Source: Umezawaea sp049997955 (GTDB lineage: Bacteria > Actinomycetota > Actinomycetes > Mycobacteriales > Pseudonocardiaceae). Taken from it: DNA of 42,214 bases. Position 1 is the stretch's first letter. Every line of letters starts with the position of its first letter. The stretch spans positions 1 through 42,214 of the forward strand of contig JAEBDY010000031.1 in the NCBI GenBank assembly GCA_049997955.1, given 5' to 3'. Shown here piece by piece: positions 1-8,673 of the stretch. The notes under the pieces are model-generated. The model was not told where the DNA came from. It searched no databases and saw nothing but the letters and a program-made list of their open reading frames with translations. A program made the position numbers and the translations under genes.

Positions 1-132
1 CGCGCCGAAATTCTCTCGGCCCGGTCCAGGACGTCCAGCAGGGTCACGAAACTCCCAGCAGGCTCCACTCCACCACCCTGGAAAGGTCACCAAAACGGAC
101 AGAAAGACTTAAAAATCAAGCTCAGGGGCTTG

Positions 133-1050
133 TCATTCACCGCGATCGAGGTTCGCTGCGGCGTCGCGCAGGATTCCCCTGAGCCACTGGTGTGCGAGAT
201 CGTTGTTGACGCGCGGGTGCCAGGCGATCCCGTAGGGGAACGGCTGGATCTCCACCGGTGCTTCGATCGTGCGGTACGCCGGGTCGTGGAGGTAGGGCGC
301 GGCGGCCCGTCTGGGCAGGGTGGCGATGAGGTCCGTGCCCGGTAGTGCCATGGGTGCGGCCGAGAAGTACGGCACGCGCAGCCCCGCAGGCCTGCGCAGC
401 CCGAATTCGGCCAGCCGCCGGTCGACCATGGTCTGCTCGCCGTCGAGCACCACGACGACCACATGGGGGTAGCCGCCGAAATCGGCGAGTGTGAGGCGGT
501 CTCCCGTCAAGGGGTGGTCGTGCGCGAGCACGCACACGAAGTCCTCTTCGAACAGGGTCTCCCATTGCAGCGACTCGGGCGCCATCACCCCGGAGAGCAC
601 CAGGTCGACCCGGCCCTGCTCCACGTCCGCGAAGGAGTGATCGTTGAGCGGCCCGACGCTCAACGAGACCCGCGGCGCTTCGCGGAAGACCCGTTGGAAC
701 ATCGCGGGCCCGAGCACGCTGGTCGCGTAGTCCGTGCAGTGGAGGTGAAATGCGGTGGTCGCGGTCGCCGGCTCGAACCCGTTACCCCGCAGCAGTGCTT
801 CCAGGCGTGGCAGGAGGTCGGCGAGTTGCCACTGGAGCTGGTGGCCGCGCGCGGTGGGTTCGTAGCCGTGGCGGGTGCGGATGAGCAGTTGGTCGTCGAA
901 CGTGTCGCGCAGGCGTTGCAGGATGCGGCTCATCGCGGGCTGGCTGAGGTGCAGGCGAGTGGCCGCACGGGAGATGTGCCGTTCCTCCAGCAGAACCGCC
1001 AGTGCGGTGAGCAGGTTCAAGTCGGCGTTGCGCAGCGAGGTCACCTGCAC
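133..1050 (-). CDS. LysR-family transcriptional regulator
   Basis: DNA-binding regulator of about 305 residues, the usual LysR length. The N-terminus has the LysR winged helix-turn-helix (ADLNLLTAL, then RAATRLHLSQPAMSRILQRL) and the rest is the periplasmic-binding-like effector domain. I prefer a GTG at 1050, with GAAG six bases upstream; a TTG at 1062 or GTG at 1044 are alternatives. The gene diverges from the Kelch gene at 1230 and its start lies beside a perfect inverted repeat (1055-1089). This is the classic arrangement in which the regulator binds between itself and its target, so the Kelch gene is the first candidate target. The effector cannot be told from sequence. Confidence 0.9.
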   Translation of the reverse strand: MQVTSLRNADLNLLTALAVLLEERHISRAATRLHLSQPAMSRILQRLRDTFDDQLLIRTRHGYEPTARGHQLQWQLADLLPRLEALLRGNGFEPATATTAFHLHCTDYATSVLGPAMFQRVFREAPRVSLSVGPLNDHSFADVEQGRVDLVLSGVMAPESLQWETLFEEDFVCVLAHDHPLTGDRLTLADFGGYPHVVVVVLDGEQTMVDRRLAEFGLRRPAGLRVPYFSAAPMALPGTDLIATLPRRAAAPYLHDPAYRTIEAPVEIQPFPYGIAWHPRVNNDLAHQWLRGILRDAAANLDRGE

Positions 1051-1054
1051 AAAA

Positions 1055-1089
1055 TACTTCAACTATGCGCTGTGTGCATAGTTGAAGTA
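1055..1089. promoter_or_regulatory. Perfect inverted repeat in the LysR/Kelch divergent region
   Basis: Arms TACTTCAACTATGC (1055-1068) and GCATAGTTGAAGTA (1076-1089) are perfectly complementary and separated by seven bases. The repeat touches the LysR start and lies about 140 bp before the Kelch start. It is AT-richer than its surroundings and contains spaced T/A positions typical of LysR boxes. Most likely it is the LysR autoregulatory operator; this is inference from position and symmetry. Confidence 0.75.
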
Positions 1090-1229
1090 ACAAATATGCA
1101 TTGGACAGATGGGGAGGCCGGCGGCAGGCTGATCACACGATCGTCACCGCCTCGGCGAATGACGTGAACGCAACCCTTCGCCGATGCGGGTGCAGTGCAC
1201 GGCATTGGCCAACTCCCCTGGAGGACATC

Positions 1230-2300
1230 ATGAGACTGCGACTCGTCCTGCCCATCGCGGTCGCCTTGGTGGTGGCGTCCGGGACCGCCCACGCCCATCC
1301 GGATCACCCGGTCGCACCGCCGGTGGGCACTCCGACGCCCACCACTCCGACGTACGCCGACGGCTGGCGTGAGTTGGCGCCGATCGGGACCGGCCCCCGA
1401 CAGGAGCACAGCGTCACCGCGGTCAACGGCAAGGTCTACGTCCTGGGCGGCATCGTCCCCGATGGCGCGGGCGGGGTCACCACGACCAATCGGGTCGAGG
1501 TCTACGACACCCGGCGTGGCACCTGGACGGAAGCGGCACCACTGCCGATCGCCATGAACCACCCCAACGTGGCCACGATCCTCGGCAGGATCTACGTCCT
1601 CGGTGGATTGAGCGGCGGCGCATCGTGGCAGGCCGCCCGCGACAGCTACGTCTACAGCCCCACGACGAACACGTGGACCCCGCTGCCCCCGATGCCCGAG
1701 GGCACTGAGAGGGGCAGCGCCGCCATGGGCACCCGCGGAACGAAGATCTACCTCGCGGGCGGAATGCGAACGCTGACCCCCGGACCCGGCGGCCTGCAGG
1801 ACACAGTGGACACCGTGTCGTCCTACGACGTGCTCACCCGCCGCTGGGAGACGCTGCCCAGCCTTCCCGAGGCCAGGGACCACGTTGGCGGCGCCGTCGT
1901 CAACGGCGTGTTCCACGTGGTGGGCGGGCGCGACCGCGGGCAGGTCAACGTCCGGAACACCGTCTACGCCCTCGACCTGGAAACGCGTCGGTGGACCGAA
2001 CGCGCCCCCATGCCCACCGCCCGTGGCGGGATCGCGACCGCCGTCGTCGGCACGAAGATCTACGCGCTCGGAGGCGAAGGCAACCCCGAACCGGGATCGA
2101 ACAGCGTGTTCGCCGAGAACGAGGCCTACGACACCGCTCACGACCGCTGGCAGCGGCTCGCGCCGATGCCCGTTCCCCGACACGGCACCGCAGCCGTGGC
2201 GGTCGGCGACACGATCTACATCCCCGGCGGTGGAACCGCTGGAGGCGGTAGTGCTGTGGTCGCCGTCAACGACTCGTATCGACCAAAGGAGCGTGCCTGA
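1230..2300 (+). CDS. Secreted Kelch-repeat beta-propeller protein (copy 1)
   Basis: A 356-residue exported protein. The ATG at 1230 is chosen because GGAGG lies at 1220-1224 and a clean signal peptide follows (MRLRLVLPIAVALVV, cleavage near AHA). About six Kelch blades can be seen by their hydrophobic-GG turns (VYVLGG, IYVLGG, IYLAGG, FHVVGG, IYALGG, IYIPGG), followed by Y/W positions, so a six-bladed propeller is likely. No catalytic motif of galactose oxidase is evident, so the role is probably binding rather than oxidation. It is divergent from LysR and resembles in size and layout the Kelch gene at 3976-5049. Confidence 0.88.
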   Translation: MRLRLVLPIAVALVVASGTAHAHPDHPVAPPVGTPTPTTPTYADGWRELAPIGTGPRQEHSVTAVNGKVYVLGGIVPDGAGGVTTTNRVEVYDTRRGTWTEAAPLPIAMNHPNVATILGRIYVLGGLSGGASWQAARDSYVYSPTTNTWTPLPPMPEGTERGSAAMGTRGTKIYLAGGMRTLTPGPGGLQDTVDTVSSYDVLTRRWETLPSLPEARDHVGGAVVNGVFHVVGGRDRGQVNVRNTVYALDLETRRWTERAPMPTARGGIATAVVGTKIYALGGEGNPEPGSNSVFAENEAYDTAHDRWQRLAPMPVPRHGTAAVAVGDTIYIPGGGTAGGGSAVVAVNDSYRPKERA

Positions 2301-2784
2301 ATCCAGTTTCGAAGACCCGTCGGACTTCTACACCCTGACCAAGGATCGGCTACTGGGGTTCGACCGCATCAGGAGGTCTCGGCAATCCGCATGGTCGAGT
2401 CCATCGACGCCGGCTGCCAGGTCTGCCTGCGCCGCGCGTTGATCGGTTCAGCGATCCCCAGGGCATCCGAGGGCAACGCCGCACGCCTGTGCCATGGTTG
2501 CAGCGCGGTAGGGATCCAGCCAGGTGGGTGCTCGCAACGAAGACTTCGATTGGCAGTATCTCGGGCAATCACACGGCAGCATGAACTGCCCGAGTTTGGT
2601 GAAGACTGTGATGTGCCTTGGTTTGCGGAGTCGGATCACTGGGCCCCGTGCTGATCAATCCCAGGAAAGGTCAGCACGCCCAGGAGTTACCCGCCGGAGT
2701 TCCGCAGCAAGGTCCTCGACCTGCTCAAAGCCAGCCGCGCGGGTGCCACTGGTGTCGTCCGGGAATGAGGCCCAGCAGCCGCGT
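2301..2784. other. Intergenic stretch with IS debris
   Basis: No intact gene is seen between the Kelch stop and the HxlR stop. Short open frames here lack ribosome sites and codon bias. The only recognisable content is a transposase OrfA fragment at 2676-2768. Confidence 0.6.
2676..2768 (+). pseudogene. IS3-type transposase OrfA N-terminal remnant
   Basis: Reading in frame, the segment gives RSYPPEFRSKVLDLLKASRA, the start of the helix-turn-helix protein OrfA of IS3-family elements, and then hits TGA at 2766-2768. Only about 30 residues remain; no OrfB or terminal repeats are visible nearby. It marks an old insertion or deletion scar between the Kelch gene and HxlR. Confidence 0.6.
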
Positions 2785-3186
2785 CTACGCGATTGCGTTG
2801 GCGCAGCTCATCGCCGCGTCCGGTGTGGTCTCACCGTGGGTGCGTCGAAGGTGGGCCTCACCCCAGACGCGGACCCCTTCGACGACGGGCAGGACGCTGG
2901 TCCCGTAGGGAGTGAGCCGGTAGAGGACACGCGCCGGGACCGGTCCGGTCACCACCCGTTCCACGAGTCCGTCGGCCTCGAGTTCGCGCAACTGTTCAGC
3001 CAACACCTTGGACGTGATCGGTGCACCCCGACGGCGGAGGCCTGCGAAATGGGACTCCTCGTGGGCCAGCCAGTACAGCAGGGTCAGCTTCCACTTCCCG
3101 CCGATCGCGGCGAACGCCGCGGCCATCGGGCAGCCGGGCAGCGGGTTGGGGCGCGAGGGGTTACCTGCAGGTGCCTTCTTGCTCAT
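2785..3186 (-). CDS. HxlR-family (MarR-like winged helix) transcriptional regulator
   Basis: A 133-residue regulator with a typical HxlR layout: a cysteine near the N-terminus (PGCPMAAAF), the hallmark IGGKWKLTLLYWL, then LRRRGAPITSKVLAEQLRELEADGLV recognition and wing region and a YRLTPYG strand. The ATG at 3186 gives the family's normal length; an upstream extension exists but lacks family similarity. It diverges from the DUF1579-like gene with only about 28 bp between starts, so both promoters must overlap and HxlR probably controls that neighbour. Single-cysteine HxlR proteins often sense quinones, aldehydes or disulfide stress; whether this one does is unproven. Confidence 0.9.
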   Translation of the reverse strand: MSKKAPAGNPSRPNPLPGCPMAAAFAAIGGKWKLTLLYWLAHEESHFAGLRRRGAPITSKVLAEQLRELEADGLVERVVTGPVPARVLYRLTPYGTSVLPVVEGVRVWGEAHLRRTHGETTPDAAMSCANAIA

Positions 3187-3214
3187 GGCCGTGCTCCGCT
3201 CGGATAGTCGGACC

Positions 3215-3793
3215 ATGACCGTGCCATACAACCGAATCCTGGCTGTGGGCCTCTCCGCCCTCCTGCTGATCGCGATGACGGCGTCGGGTAGTGCCTCAAC
3301 CGATCCCACGTCGTCGACAGTTGTCGATGGCCAACGAGACTTCGAGTGGGAAACCGGTACTTGGCGCACCGCGGTGCGAGTCCTCGCCGAGCCGCTCTCG
3401 GAGTCCGCGGACGAGTGGCTCCAGTTCACGGGTACCAGCGTCGTACGTCCACTCTCGGACCGGCGGGCGAACGTCGTCGAGCTCGAGGTCTCGGGGCCGA
3501 GCGGACGCATCGACGGCCTCAACCTGCGGTTGTACGAGCCGAAGGTGAAGCGGTGGAGCCTGACCTTCGTCAATATCCGCGACGGTCTGCTCACCCCGGC
3601 GGTGTACGGCGGGTTCCACGACGACGTGGGCGAGTTCTACGGCGATGACCAGCTCGGTGGCCGTCCGATCAAGGTGCGTTTCCTCATCCTCCGCCAGGGC
3701 CCGAACACGGCCAGGTTCGAGCAAGCGTTCTCGGCGGACGGCGGAACGACGTGGGAAACGAACTGGATCGCCCTGGATCGCCGAATCCGCTGA
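3215..3793 (+). CDS. Secreted DUF1579-like protein
   Basis: A 192-residue protein with a signal peptide (MTVPYNRILAVGLSALLLIAM, cleavage after SGSAS). The mature part begins with the pattern FEWETGTWRTAVRVL and ends with FSADGGTTWETNWI, matching the lipocalin-like DUF1579 style in which a small barrel carries W-x-T signatures. Function of the family is unknown. An in-frame ATG at 3185 would add ten residues and overlap the HxlR start; 3215 is preferred because the signal peptide then begins normally. It is divergent from HxlR and likely under its control. Confidence 0.75.
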   Translation: MTVPYNRILAVGLSALLLIAMTASGSASTDPTSSTVVDGQRDFEWETGTWRTAVRVLAEPLSESADEWLQFTGTSVVRPLSDRRANVVELEVSGPSGRIDGLNLRLYEPKVKRWSLTFVNIRDGLLTPAVYGGFHDDVGEFYGDDQLGGRPIKVRFLILRQGPNTARFEQAFSADGGTTWETNWIALDRRIR

Positions 3794-3975
3794 TGCGGAC
3801 TGGCAGTGTGAGAGCGTCGTGACGCGGTTGATGCGACCAGCGGTAGCGCCGCTGCCGAGCTCAGCACTAGGAAGTAGAACGCTGCACAGCGCGTGCGGAT
3901 CGGATCCGAAAATCGTGGCCACGCGTACCACCGGTCAAGCTGGGCCCCAGCTTGGAGATCACGTTGCAGACGCGG

Positions 3976-5049
3976 CTATCGCAGCTTCAGTTCCAGGGTG
4001 TCCGCACTCGAACCGCCGCCGCAGGTCGGTGCTCCGGCGACGAAGTACGCTCGGCCGTCAACCTGCCCTGCGCCGATCCCGTGGCGGCCGCCGAGCGGCA
4101 TCGGCGCGACCGTCGACCAGCGGTTGGTCCGCGGGTTGTAGATGGTCACGTCGTCGAAGGTTTCGGTCTCGCTGCCGGGCCTGCATTCACCGCCTGCGTA
4201 GACGATACGGCCGTCGAGTACGACCGCGGCTCCAGCCGAACGCGGTGTCGGCAGGGGTGCGGCTTCGGTCCAGCGACGGGTTCGGGCGTCGTAGACGTCA
4301 TGGCGGGCGAGGTTCTGGTCGACGTCCTCCACGCGGCCGCCGATGACGTGGATGCGATCGCCGAGCACGGCGATGCCCGCGTGGTCGCGCGCCTCAGCGG
4401 GCAGCTGCGGTGCCGTCGACCACGTGCGGCGCGCGGGGTCGTAGACGAAGTGCGTTCGGACAGTGCCGAAACCCAGCTCGAACGGTAGGCCTGGGATGGT
4501 CTCGATGCGGCGTGATTCGCGGCCGCCGATCAGGTGCAGCTTGCCGTCGACCGCCGCGACGCCGACGGACCCGAGCCGGGCGGGCATGTCAGGCAGGCGG
4601 GTCCACCGATCATGTCGTGCGTCGTACTCGAAAGAAACAGACTGGGGATCGATGTGCACGACGTTGGTGAACCCGCCGAAGGCGTACAGCTTGCCGTTCA
4701 GGCTGGCGACACCGACGTGCGAAAGTTCGCGCGGCAGCGGCGCGTGGCTCGCCCACTGCCGGGTGCGGGGGTCGTAGCTGTTCACGAGGTCGGACGCGTA
4801 CTTCGGCTCGGTGTCTGCGCGCTCCACGCTGCCGCCGACGACGTAGACCCGGCCGTTGAGCGCGGCGACTCCAACCTCGGACCGCGCCTGCGGCAGCGAC
4901 GGCTGGGCACTCCAGGTGACCCGTTCCTGCGTCGGGCCGGGTGTCGACGACGGGGCAGTCGCTGCGGCGGGCACGCCGCCGGCGACAGCGACACCTCCCG
5001 TAATAAACATCGCCGCCCACACAGCGCCAATTTTGGTCAAAGTTCGCAT
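3976..5049 (-). CDS. Secreted Kelch-repeat beta-propeller protein (copy 2)
   Basis: A 357-residue exported protein. ATG at 5049 has AGGAAG five bases upstream and starts a signal peptide (MRTLTKIGAVWAAMFITGG, Ala-rich cleavage zone). Blade turns visible in order are VYVVGG, LYAFGG, LHLIGG, IHVIGG, IVYAGG and YFVAGA, again six. The last blade contains CGGGS and another blade has GGECRPG, so one disulfide is possible. Its length and blade number match the Kelch gene at 1230, on the other side of the HxlR/DUF1579 pair and in opposite orientation, suggesting diverged paralogues. A carbohydrate or surface-binding role is plausible but not shown. Confidence 0.87.
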   Translation of the reverse strand: MRTLTKIGAVWAAMFITGGVAVAGGVPAAATAPSSTPGPTQERVTWSAQPSLPQARSEVGVAALNGRVYVVGGSVERADTEPKYASDLVNSYDPRTRQWASHAPLPRELSHVGVASLNGKLYAFGGFTNVVHIDPQSVSFEYDARHDRWTRLPDMPARLGSVGVAAVDGKLHLIGGRESRRIETIPGLPFELGFGTVRTHFVYDPARRTWSTAPQLPAEARDHAGIAVLGDRIHVIGGRVEDVDQNLARHDVYDARTRRWTEAAPLPTPRSAGAAVVLDGRIVYAGGECRPGSETETFDDVTIYNPRTNRWSTVAPMPLGGRHGIGAGQVDGRAYFVAGAPTCGGGSSADTLELKLR

Positions 5050-5172
5050 GAGCTTCCTATCGGAGATCGAGTGGAGAAAACCGTGCGGGCTTTCATGAGG
5101 TGCGGCGGCTCTCACGTCCCTGCGGCAACGAATGGCATTTGTGGTGGCCGGTGCCGTCGGGCGTTGGGTGGC

Positions 5173-5562
5173 CTACGCCTGGTGATGGGCCGTTTCGTCG
5201 CTGACCGCATGGCGGATCGCTTCCATCGCCAGCGAGGTGTACGGCTGTCCGAGGTAGGCGGTGAGCAGCACCATCAGTTCGGTGAGTGCCTCCTCGTCCA
5301 GGCCGGTGCGGCGGGCCAGTGAGAGGTAGGTGGACAGGCGCTCGCCGGTGACGTTCTGCGCGACGAGTGCGGTGATGGCGGCGATGCCGCGGTCGCGGTC
5401 GGTCAGTTTTCGGCCTTGCCAGCCGGGGCCTCCGGCGGCTTCGAATGCTTCTTGGGCGTATACAGCGCCGGCGCGCTCGTTCATGATGCGTTCTGCTTCG
5501 GCGGGAGCCACTCCGAAATTGCGGGCGTAGACCTCACGTCCGGCGGCTGCGCGGGCGCTCAT
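5173..5562 (-). CDS. Carboxymuconolactone decarboxylase-family (AhpD-like) protein
   Basis: About 129 residues, the normal size of the CMD/AhpD helical fold. Recognisable segments are AGGPGWQGRKLTDRDRGIAA, ALVAQNVTGERLSTYLSLA and GLDEEALTELMVLLTAYLGQP. There is no CxxC pair, so it is unlikely to be a peroxidase-coupled AhpD; a decarboxylase-like or unknown oxidative role is more likely. The ATG at 5562 overlaps the stop of a tiny upstream frame by ATGA, implying translational coupling; GTG at 5571 is an alternative start. Confidence 0.87.
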   Translation of the reverse strand: MSARAAAGREVYARNFGVAPAEAERIMNERAGAVYAQEAFEAAGGPGWQGRKLTDRDRGIAAITALVAQNVTGERLSTYLSLARRTGLDEEALTELMVLLTAYLGQPYTSLAMEAIRHAVSDETAHHQA

Positions 5563-5588
5563 CCGGCACACGGGAACGGTGGCATCAT
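5559..5588 (-). CDS. Possible nine-codon leader peptide upstream of the CMD gene
   Basis: ATG at 5588 is preceded by a strong purine ribosome site (AGGAAGAGG) and reads MMPPFPCAG before TGA. That stop overlaps the ATG of the CMD gene (ATGA). The best ribosome site in the region serves this frame, not the CMD start, so ribosomes may load here and re-initiate. It could instead be fortuitous. Confidence 0.35.
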   Translation of the reverse strand: MMPPFPCAG

Positions 5589-5689
5589 GTCCTCTTCCTG
5601 CCGTGAGGGTGATGGGTGAAACCTGGCCTCGGTTGTCGAGATGAGGCGAGGAAAAGGTCGGCGGCCGGATCCCCTCGGCGCGATCTGGT

Positions 5690-6553
5690 TCAGCCGGGCT
5701 GTCCGGCTGCTTGTGCTGATAGCAGAGGGATCCCCTGGTAGGAGTCGAGGTCGTGGGCGGGGACGATCTGCATCAACTCATCGAGGGAGATCATGCGCAG
5801 CAGGCCTTGCCGAAGCAGTTCAGGATCACTGTCGGCGAGTTTGCTCAGGACCCACGGTCGTTCGACGCGACGGCGGATGCCGTCGATCTGCCAGGTGAGA
5901 TCGCCGATGAAGGCATACCGCTTTCCGATTGGCAGGGTGACGAAGACGATGACCGAGCCGGTGGTGTGGCCACCGGCGAGGGCGACGACCACCGAGCCGT
6001 CGCCGTGCACGTCGTAGCTCGATGCGAAGCCCAGGTACGGCCGGTCGTCGAAGCGGTACTCGTGGATCTCGTGACCCTTCGAGACGCTGCGGTAGACCTT
6101 GCCGTCCGCGTCTCGGGCCGCGTATTCACGTTCGCGGGCGTTCATCCAGATGGGAGTGCCGCGCAGTCCGTCTAGGCCGCTGACGTGGTCCCAGTGCGAA
6201 TGGGTCGGCAGCACGCCGAGCAACCGGCGGCGGTCGTAGCCGATGGCGTCGAGCTGGCTGCTGACCGTCAGACCCGCTTGATGAGGAGCGCGCACGAACC
6301 GGGGCAGCATCGCGATGTGCGTGGCGACGTCGGCGCCGAAGCCCGCGTCGATCAGCAGATCGCCCTTCGGGTGCTGCACCAACACCGCCGATGAGGCGAA
6401 GTCCCGTTTGTCGCCGAACGACCCGCCCTTGAAGGCGAAAGCCGCGCGTGTCGTGTATGTGCCGGTCGGCAGGTGGTAGAGGGCAAATCCGGCCGGCGGA
6501 GACGCCTCGGGCAGTGGCTGCGACCACGGGAGGGGAGCAACGAGAGGTGGCAT
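5690..6553 (-). CDS. Metallo-beta-lactamase-fold hydrolase, lactonase-like
   Basis: A 287-residue cytosolic MBL-fold enzyme. The zinc motif THSHWDH (HxHxDH) is present, followed by AGGHTTGSV (third metal histidine), FIGDL (bridging aspartate) and a final PAHD. The spacing and single-domain length resemble N-acyl homoserine lactonase/AttM-type enzymes more than beta-lactamases or glyoxalase II; the true substrate is unknown. Start is ATG at 6553; no strong ribosome site is visible. An imperfect inverted repeat at 6571-6598 lies just upstream and could be an operator. The ferric-reductase-like gene lies upstream on the same strand, about 150 bp away. Confidence 0.88.
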   Translation of the reverse strand: MPPLVAPLPWSQPLPEASPPAGFALYHLPTGTYTTRAAFAFKGGSFGDKRDFASSAVLVQHPKGDLLIDAGFGADVATHIAMLPRFVRAPHQAGLTVSSQLDAIGYDRRRLLGVLPTHSHWDHVSGLDGLRGTPIWMNAREREYAARDADGKVYRSVSKGHEIHEYRFDDRPYLGFASSYDVHGDGSVVVALAGGHTTGSVIVFVTLPIGKRYAFIGDLTWQIDGIRRRVERPWVLSKLADSDPELLRQGLLRMISLDELMQIVPAHDLDSYQGIPLLSAQAAGQPG

Positions 6554-6570
6554 GGAGTGATCGTACGAGT

Positions 6571-6598
6571 CGAGAATGTCTCAGTCAAGACGTTCTCG
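6571..6598. promoter_or_regulatory. Inverted repeat upstream of the lactonase-like gene
   Basis: Arms CGAGAATGTCT (6571-6581) and AGACGTTCTCG (6588-6598) pair with one mismatch across a six-base spacer. It lies 18 bp before the MBL gene start, a position suited to repressor binding. No regulator is adjacent, so the binder is unknown. Confidence 0.5.
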
Positions 6599-6704
6599 GC
6601 TGAGAAGACTTGCCTTGCAAGGCTCAGGTGTCCGCTCTCGCGCCAGTAACGTGCAGCGGCCGCAGCGGTGGGGGTCCGGGGGAGATCGGGTCATCCGTGC
6701 GACG

Positions 6705-8045
6705 TCAACGCCAGTCGAAGTACTCCCGGTGGATGTGTCGGGAGGCGACGCCCGCCCGCCGCAACTGCGTCTCGAAGGCGGACAGCATCGCCGCGGGACC
6801 GCACATGAACACAGATAGCCCTTCCGGGTGTCCACCGACGTCGACAAGCACCCGTTCTGCCGTCAAACGCCCTTCGATGCTCGAATCGATGATGTGAGCG
6901 TGCAGGTCGTCGTGCCTGTCGGCGATCATCCGAATCTCATCGGCGAACGCCGGTGCGCCGACGGCGGAGTAGAAGAAATCCACCCGGTACGGCAAGGGAC
7001 CGTCAAGTGAGCGCAGCCAGCTGAGGAAGGGCGCGACCCCGACGCCACCGGCGATCCAGACCTGCCGGTCGGTGCCACGCCGATGGTCGAAACGTCCGTG
7101 CGGGCCGCCGATGACCGCAGGCATACCCGGCTCGACCAGTTCATGCAGACGCGACGTGTAATCGCCCAGGGCCTTGATCGTGAAGCGCAGGTCCCTGTCG
7201 TGCGGGGCACTGGCGATCGTGAACGGATGCCGATGCCAACCGTCCTTGGCCTCGAGGTACACCATGGCGAACTGCCCCGGCATGAAATCGACTCCGCGCC
7301 CGATCGGCTGCAGGGCAATCTCCACCAGGCCCGGCTCGATCTCCTTGACCGTGGCGACCTGGTAGTCGTGCAAGGACTGGAAGAGCCGGGCCAGCAGTTC
7401 GCGATAGATGTAGAAACCGAGGCCGACGGCGCCGATCGTCAGGTAGCTCCAGTACCGGATTGGTGAGGTGTCGAACGCCGTTCCGTCGAGGACGCCGTGA
7501 ACGAACCCGGCCGCGACGAACAACCCGGTCGTCCGATGTAGTGCACGCCAGCGATCATAACCGCCGAAAATTCGGCGGAAAGCCGCGAGGCCGCGCGCGT
7601 CTCGAGCCGCTGTCACCAAAGGGCGCAAAGGTCGGGGAACCACGGATTGCCACCTCGGCAGAATGGCCCACAAGGCGAGCCCCACCATGCCGACGATGCC
7701 GATCACGGCGAGGGCGCCGCCGAGTTCACTGACGTCCGGATTCGACGCCAGCATGATGTGCGGTGCCAGCAGGACCAGTCCGGTGATCGCCAGCCTGCGG
7801 TGCCAGATCGCGGCCCGGTCGATGCCGTCGAACCACGCCTCCACCCACGGCAACGTGCTGATCAGCACGAGCGCCACGGACAGCAGCAGTACGGCTTCGA
7901 CTCCGAAGAACTGCCCGAGGTAACTCCCGAAATTCTCACCGGGCGGACGCCAGATGAACCAGATCAAGCCCTGCACGACAACGAGGACCATGATTGTCGC
8001 CGGTCCGACGTGGCGGGCCGGTACGCTTGGTGTGAATGACCGCAT
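6705..8045 (-). CDS. Ferric-reductase-like transmembrane flavoprotein (FAD/NAD(P)H oxidoreductase)
   Basis: A 446-residue membrane protein. The N-terminal half has about six hydrophobic helices with two histidine pairs spaced as heme ligands (WHRRLAITG...APH and LHRTTGLFVAAGFVH). The C-terminal half is a ferredoxin-reductase module: FMPGQFAMV, HPFTIASAP for FAD, IAGGVGVAPFLSWL for NAD(P)H, and FMCGPAAM. It probably moves electrons from NAD(P)H across the membrane to an iron or oxygen acceptor. ATG at 8045 is preferred over 8063 because GGAAGAAG precedes it. Upstream of the MBL hydrolase, same strand. Confidence 0.9.
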   Translation of the reverse strand: MRSFTPSVPARHVGPATIMVLVVVQGLIWFIWRPPGENFGSYLGQFFGVEAVLLLSVALVLISTLPWVEAWFDGIDRAAIWHRRLAITGLVLLAPHIMLASNPDVSELGGALAVIGIVGMVGLALWAILPRWQSVVPRPLRPLVTAARDARGLAAFRRIFGGYDRWRALHRTTGLFVAAGFVHGVLDGTAFDTSPIRYWSYLTIGAVGLGFYIYRELLARLFQSLHDYQVATVKEIEPGLVEIALQPIGRGVDFMPGQFAMVYLEAKDGWHRHPFTIASAPHDRDLRFTIKALGDYTSRLHELVEPGMPAVIGGPHGRFDHRRGTDRQVWIAGGVGVAPFLSWLRSLDGPLPYRVDFFYSAVGAPAFADEIRMIADRHDDLHAHIIDSSIEGRLTAERVLVDVGGHPEGLSVFMCGPAAMLSAFETQLRRAGVASRHIHREYFDWR

Positions 8046-8673
8046 GTGATGAACTTCTTCCATTTTCGCAGCAGTTGAGCGGAGTGCTGCCTTGTTTCAT
8101 GAATGGGGGACTTCGATGCCGACGCGGCGAGATGTCGCTGCGCGGAGCCATGTCCTCGGCGTTTCGCGGTGCATGCCGATATCGATCGAAGTTCCCTGAA
8201 GAATCGACCTATGGCAATCGGGGTGCGCGGTCCGGATCGCCTCGTACGCGAAGGTGGGCAATAGAACCCAGGCAGGAGGTTTCCGGACTGAAGGTCGTGG
8301 ATCTAGAGGCCCCGGGGAAGCATGGTGAACTTTCCGTGTACCTGGGGCGAGGGCGTCGGCGACGACGCTCAGGGACACGCCGATGCGCCGGGCAGCGGTA
8401 CAGGCACCAATGGCGCCGTCGGCAACAGCACCCCGGATGCCCAAACCACCCTCCCGGATCGCGAACGCCCGCATCGGATCCCCGCCGGGGCCGAAGTGAT
8501 CGGCGGCGCTACGACAATGCCGACGAGGACGCAGAGGGCGTAGGCCGGATTGGCACGGGCCCAGGTGTCACACCGACGTGGTGGGGCTGGGTACGGCCGT
8601 CATGGTCACGGCGGAGGCTTTCGATCGTGGATCCGCTGAGCGACGTGCCGTGACGCATGACTTCTGGGAGCTG
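8046..8673. other. Long gap between flavoprotein and MarR genes
   Basis: No intact gene is convincing here. On the minus strand, reading from about 8560 to 8330, two frames in succession give AYALCVLVGIVVAPP and then FAIREGGLGIRGAVADGAIG followed by ARRIGVSLSVVADAL. That pattern resembles a decayed small helical membrane protein (DUF4267-like style), but similarity is weak and a frameshift must be assumed. Confidence 0.25.
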
